Shown: one piece after another, positions 60,541 to 64,000 of the stretch
Layout: the number at the start of each line of letters is the position of its first letter
How positions within the stretch are numbered: position 1 is the first letter of the stretch
Assembly (NCBI GenBank): GCA_037200385.1
Contig: JBBCGL010000001.1
Coordinates: forward strand, 868,001 to 932,000
DNA length: 64,000 nt
Reading direction: 5' to 3'
DNA from: Rhizomicrobium sp.
GTDB lineage: Bacteria; Pseudomonadota; Alphaproteobacteria; Micropepsales; Micropepsaceae
Notes under the pieces: model-generated
What the model saw: the letters and a program-made list of their open reading frames with translations, nothing else
What the model was told of the DNA's origin: nothing
Databases searched by the model: none
Translations under genes and position numbers: made by a program

Positions 60541-61491
60541 TCAGACGAGGCCGGTCGTCTCGGGCAAGCCGAGCATCACATTGAGGTTCTGCACCGCCGC
60601 CCCCGAGGCACCCTTGCCCAGATTGTCCAGCACCGCGCTCAGCCGCGCCTGCCCCGTCTTTTCGTTCGCGAATACGTAAAGCTTGAGCTTGTTGGTGTTC
60701 CTGAGCATCTCGGCGTCGAGCGTCTTGAGCGCCGCGGCTTCTGCCGGACCGGCGACCTCGACGAACGGACGATCCTTGTAGGTGTCGGCCAGCGCGGCCC
60801 GGAGGTCGGCGGCCTTCGGTGCGCCGTCCAGCATCCGCAGATGCAGCGGCACCTCGACGATCATGCCGCGATAGAAACGTCCGACATAGGGCGAGAAGAC
60901 CGGCGGATGCGCGAGCCCGGCCCGTTCCGTCATCTCGGGGATATGCTTGTGCGCCAGCTGCAGCGCATAGGCCCGCGCCACCGTCTCGACATAAGTCGGC
61001 GAATCTGGCTTCTCGAACTCCTCGATCATCGTCTTGCCGCCGCCCGAATAGCCCGAGATGCCATGGGCCGTGAGCGGCGTTCCGGCCGGCACGAGTCCGG
61101 CGCGCACCAGCGGCGCCACCAGCGCGAGGAATCCCGTCGCCCAGCAGCCCGGATTGGTCACCCGCTTCGCCGCGGCGATGGCGTCGTAATTGCCGGGCGC
61201 GAATTCGGGAAAGCCGAACACCCAGCCCGGCGCCACGCGATGCGCGCTCGAGGCATCGATCACGCGCACTTCGGGATTCTCGATCAGCGAGACCGCTTCG
61301 CGCGCCGCCTCGTCCGGCAGGCAGAGGATCACCACGTCGGCGGCGTTGAGCGCCGCCGCGCGCGCCGCCGGATCCTTGCGCGCCGCATCGGGGAGCTGCA
61401 CGACCTGAAGGTCGCGGCGCCCCGCCAGGCGCTCGCGAATCTCGAGTCCCGTCGTGCCGGCGGCCCCGTCGATGAAGATTTTCCTGTTCAT
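60541..61491 (-). CDS. argC: N-acetyl-gamma-glutamyl-phosphate reductase
   Basis: 316 residues, the short type 2 ArgC. NADP loop FIDGAAGTTGLEIRERL; catalytic cysteine in VTNPGCWATGFLAL; HGISGYSGGGKTMIE and catalytic histidine-containing HKHIPEMTE. It reduces N-acetylglutamyl phosphate to the semialdehyde in arginine synthesis. It begins the three-gene group argC-PhyH-PaiB. It diverges from a small DUF4282 gene. Confidence 0.93.
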   Translation of the reverse strand: MNRKIFIDGAAGTTGLEIRERLAGRRDLQVVQLPDAARKDPAARAAALNAADVVILCLPDEAAREAVSLIENPEVRVIDASSAHRVAPGWVFGFPEFAPGNYDAIAAAKRVTNPGCWATGFLALVAPLVRAGLVPAGTPLTAHGISGYSGGGKTMIEEFEKPDSPTYVETVARAYALQLAHKHIPEMTERAGLAHPPVFSPYVGRFYRGMIVEVPLHLRMLDGAPKAADLRAALADTYKDRPFVEVAGPAEAAALKTLDAEMLRNTNKLKLYVFANEKTGQARLSAVLDNLGKGASGAAVQNLNVMLGLPETTGLV

Positions 61492-61634
61492 GTTTTCTGC
61501 TTAGCAGAAGAACCGCCCATCGAACCATGGGCTTGCCCGGCACATCGGGCATGCGCCGTGCTGGCAGCGGCCGTTTGTCCGTGCCAGCCTGCCGCCGCAG
61601 CCGGAATCGCGGCTGTAACCATGGGGGAAATAGC

Positions 61635-61940
61635 ATGCAATTCAGCGATCTCTTCAGCTTCGAGAAATTCCTTGCACCGGTGCTCATCAAGGTCGCGTAC
61701 TGGATCGGCCTGGTGCTGATCGTGCTCGCCACGCTGGCCGGCATGCTCGGCATGAGTCTGATGAGCCGATACACCGGCACTTATGGCGGGCATCCCGGCA
61801 TCGGCGGCGTCCTTCTTGCGCTGGTCCTGGGCGTGCTGTGGACCATCTTGTGGCGGATCGTCTGCGAGGCCTGGATCGTGATCTTCTCGATCAACGCGCG
61901 CCTCGGCATCCTCGCGCACAACAGCCAGCCCAGGCCCTGA
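61635..61940 (+). CDS. DUF4282 small membrane protein
   Basis: 101 residues from ATG 61635 with GGGGGAAA upstream. Begins FSDLFSFEKFLAPVLIKVAY and has two transmembrane helices (about 18-40 and 60-85) followed by a conserved RIVCEAWIVIFSINARL end. The family is found in many proteobacteria and actinobacteria; function unknown. It converges with the TM2-domain gene across a strong hairpin. Confidence 0.83.
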   Translation: MQFSDLFSFEKFLAPVLIKVAYWIGLVLIVLATLAGMLGMSLMSRYTGTYGGHPGIGGVLLALVLGVLWTILWRIVCEAWIVIFSINARLGILAHNSQPRP

Positions 61941-61957
61941 TAGTCGCCGGGACGGCA

Positions 61958-61987
61958 AGGCCAGCCCGCCGCTCGGCGGGCTGGCCT
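61958..61987. terminator. 13-bp perfect hairpin between convergent genes
   Basis: AGGCCAGCCCGCC (61958-61970) pairs exactly with GGCGGGCTGGCCT (61975-61987) around a four-base loop. No T-run follows, but the stem is long and central between two convergent stops, so it likely acts in both directions. Confidence 0.6.
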
Positions 61988-61999
61988 CGGCCGCCCATA

Positions 62000-62302
62000 T
62001 CAGGCGAAGCCGTATTTCGCTTCCCACGACGCGTCGTCGGTGACGAAGAACACGATCGCCTCGATGAATGCGACGATGCTGGGAATGAAGGTCCAGCAGA
62101 ACAAGAGATAGAAAATCCCCCACCACTGACCGAGATAGAAACGGTGGACGCCCAGGCCGCCGAGGAACAGCGCGAGCACGCCGGCCACGACCTTGCTCTT
62201 GCCCGGACCGCCGCCGGGGGCGCCGCGCTGCCGCGCGCCACAGGACGGACAAGCCGTCGCCGTCTCATGGATTTCCTTGCCGCAGCCCCTGCAATAGACC
62301 AT
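62000..62302 (-). CDS. Zinc-ribbon TM2-domain protein
   Basis: 100 residues from ATG 62302. An N-terminal zinc ribbon (CRGCGKEI and CPSCGARQ) is followed by a TM2 domain: two hydrophobic helices with GLGVHRFYLGQWWGIFYLL, the characteristic loop with an aspartate/histidine and Tyr. Such proteins sit in the inner membrane; function unknown. It converges with the DUF4282 gene. Confidence 0.87.
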   Translation of the reverse strand: MVYCRGCGKEIHETATACPSCGARQRGAPGGGPGKSKVVAGVLALFLGGLGVHRFYLGQWWGIFYLLFCWTFIPSIVAFIEAIVFFVTDDASWEAKYGFA

Positions 62303-62492
62303 TCCCACGACGCCCTCCCGAGTCTCAAGCCCGCGAAACTTATAGCAGCAGCGACCGGCGGCCGCGCATTGTTTTTCCCATCGCCGGCGATCTCTTCCCG
62401 AGCACCGGTCAGTTCTGTATTCGGACGAAGATTTTTCTTGCGAATCCAGTATTCGATGGCACCTTAGCCCGTGGGGATCGGGGGGTATCATC

Positions 62493-63875
62493 ATGGACAT
62501 CAGAGACTATCCAACCAGCCGGCGCGCCGTGCTCGGCGGGCTCGCGGCGCTGGGCGCGGCTCCGTTCGTCCTGCGCGGCGCCTGGGCCTTCGCGACGGAT
62601 GTCGACGTGATCATCGTCGGCGCCGGCGCCGCCGGCATCGGCGCGGCGATCGCGCTCAAGCAGGCCGGTCTCACCGCGAGGATACTGGAGGCCGACAATC
62701 GTATCGGCGGCCGCGCCCTCACCGACACCACGACCTTCCGCGGCAAGGACGGCAAGGCCGTCCCCTTCGACATCGGCTGTGCCTGGATCCACCGCTTCGA
62801 GACGGGCGATCCGTTCGCCGACTGGTCGCGCAAGCTGCATTTCGATACCCAGGCGCACGATCTGGGCGTCAACCGCCTGTTCTACGGCAAGACCCCCTAT
62901 AGCGACCTGATGGTGCGCTTCCTCGACGAGGACGAGGACAAGGCGAAGAAGGCCTTCGCGGGCGCCGGCGACGTGCCCGCCAGCAGCGTCATCACCGATT
63001 GGGACAAGCCGATGGACGCGGCGGCGACCTATATGGGGCCGATGGACATGGGCGTCGATTTCGACTCGCTGTCGACCGCCGATTTCACCGCGATGGACGA
63101 ATACGATCCCAACTATCTGGTGCGCGAAGGCTATGGCACGCTGGTGAAGACCGTGGGATCGCAGAGCGGCCTCGACATCGTCCTGAACGCGCCGGTGACG
63201 GCGATCGATACCGGCGGCAGCGGCGTCAAGGTGACGATCGGCGGACGGCATCCCGGCGCGCTGACCGCGCGGGCGGTCATCGTGACGGTGTCGACCGGCG
63301 TGCTGGCGTCCGGCGCGATCCGCTTTCCCGCCGGCCTGCCCCCGGCGACGCAGGACGCCATCGGCGATGTGCCCATGGGATTGCTGGCGAAGATCCCGCT
63401 GCAGATCCCGGGCATCAGCCATTATCTCGACGGCGTGCAACCCTACTACAACCTGCTGCAGGAGAATGCCGGTCTCGACGACATCTATTTCCTGGCCTGG
63501 CCTTGGAACAGCGATCTCATGGTCGGATTCGTCGGCGGCAAGTTCGGCTGGGACCTGTCGCGCAAGGGCCAGGCCGCTGCCATCGCCTATGCCAAGGACA
63601 AACTCTCCAACATCTTCGGCAGCGATATCAAGCGCCGCGTGCGGCGCGGGCTGCTGACGCCGTGGGCAACCAACCCGCTGGCGCGCGGCGCCTATTCCGC
63701 AGCCAGGCCCGGCAAGCATGCGAGCCGCGCCGTCCTCGCCCAGCCCGTGCACAGCCGCTTGTTCTTCGCGGGCGAAGCGACCGCGCCCGGCGGCATGTTC
63801 GCGACCTGCAGCGGCGCCTATAGCGCGGGCACGCAGGCCGCGTCGCGCATTGCGGCGTTGTTGAAGGCAGGCTGA
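62493..63875 (+). CDS. Tat-exported flavin monoamine oxidase family protein
   Basis: 460 residues. The N-terminus carries a Tat signal (TSRRAVLGGLAALGA). The FAD Rossmann motif is VIIVGAGAAGIGAAIALKQAG with ILEADNRIGGRA, and the C-terminal FAD strand is FFAGEATAPGGMFATCSGAYSAG. Families of this type oxidise amines, amino acids or polyenes; the substrate loop is not diagnostic. It would be folded with FAD and exported to the periplasm. Monocistronic; last complete gene in the window. Confidence 0.9.
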   Translation: MDIRDYPTSRRAVLGGLAALGAAPFVLRGAWAFATDVDVIIVGAGAAGIGAAIALKQAGLTARILEADNRIGGRALTDTTTFRGKDGKAVPFDIGCAWIHRFETGDPFADWSRKLHFDTQAHDLGVNRLFYGKTPYSDLMVRFLDEDEDKAKKAFAGAGDVPASSVITDWDKPMDAAATYMGPMDMGVDFDSLSTADFTAMDEYDPNYLVREGYGTLVKTVGSQSGLDIVLNAPVTAIDTGGSGVKVTIGGRHPGALTARAVIVTVSTGVLASGAIRFPAGLPPATQDAIGDVPMGLLAKIPLQIPGISHYLDGVQPYYNLLQENAGLDDIYFLAWPWNSDLMVGFVGGKFGWDLSRKGQAAAIAYAKDKLSNIFGSDIKRRVRRGLLTPWATNPLARGAYSAARPGKHASRAVLAQPVHSRLFFAGEATAPGGMFATCSGAYSAGTQAASRIAALLKAG

Positions 63876-64000
63876 CGGGGGCTTTTGCCGCGGCGCGCCG
63901 TCCGAGCATCGTCCGTGTAGAGACGGGTCGGCCGGCGCCCGAAGTGCCTTACATCCATTGCAACCAAAGATTGTTCTGCGCGCAGACGTTCGCGCTGCCG

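Overview
The window looks like chromosomal DNA of a GC-rich alphaproteobacterium. It carries an aapJQMP amino-acid ABC transporter, a class I PHA synthase, a complex I NDUFS4-type accessory protein, HWE-family sensor kinase signalling and a CtrA-type TTAA-N7-TTAA box. Genes are densely packed with many 1-8 bp stop/start overlaps. Four tRNA genes (Asn, Arg, Pro, Glu), all with an encoded CCA end, are scattered through it. The genus cannot be fixed from the sequence alone.

Layout. 1-4.74 kb: minus-strand operon of five overlapping genes for an unnamed membrane system (polytopic coiled-coil protein, secreted VWA-like protein, membrane coiled-coil protein, single-TM MotB/ExbD-like protein, partial gene). 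5.0-5.1 kb: CtrA-like box and intrinsic terminator framing a possible small RNA. 5.2-9.5 kb: tRNA-Asn, small membrane protein, GST, HWE kinase with receiver, photolyase. 9.6-13.5 kb: cysK-sseA-acetyltransferase and a POT peptide transporter. 13.5-17.5 kb: aapJQMP. 17.6-24.3 kb: metC-hisI-GFA protein, aldonolactone oxidase, two enoyl-CoA hydratases, an ankyrin protein and small membrane ORFs. 24.7-28.4 kb: methyltransferase broken by an in-frame TAG, tRNA-Arg, NDUFS4-like protein, tRNA-Pro, DUF192 lipoprotein, DUF2891, tandem cold-shock protein. 28.5-37.9 kb: molybdenum-hydroxylase accessory genes (coxG, a coxS fragment, two XdhC/CoxI-type genes, a MoeA-MobA fusion, a NifU-like scaffold) interleaved with a cytochrome-like protein, an EF-hand protein and an OmpR-type two-component system; no large catalytic subunit is present. 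37.9-40.4 kb: GH13 glucosidase, an inverted-repeat element with a nuclease relic, ClpP-like protease.

40.5-47.7 kb is rich in predicted protein- or peptide-modifying enzymes: a TPR/2OG-Fe(II) oxygenase preceded by two tiny paralogous peptides, a sirtuin, a TPR-sulfotransferase, a SET protein, an Asp/Asn hydroxylase and a methyltransferase. 47.7-53.1 kb: recJ, glpX, hom and an AlaC-type aminotransferase. 53.3-57.7 kb: OmpA-like lipoprotein, PHA synthase and a hypothetical protein. 57.7-59.0 kb: a compact graspetide-type locus, with a nine-repeat TTxxxGEE precursor directly upstream of an ATP-grasp ligase. 59.2-63.9 kb: PaiB-like flavoprotein, PhyH dioxygenase, argC, two small membrane proteins and a Tat-exported amine oxidase.

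The two most interesting systems are the graspetide locus (57,748-58,971) and the twin-peptide plus 2OG-oxygenase locus (40,490-42,076). The peptides of the latter are too short to be caught by ordinary gene finding. The membrane VWA / MotB-like operon at the left edge is a third, less certain candidate. Several relics (GIY-YIG nuclease, coxS, DUF559-like) and three kinds of inverted-repeat elements show past mobile activity.
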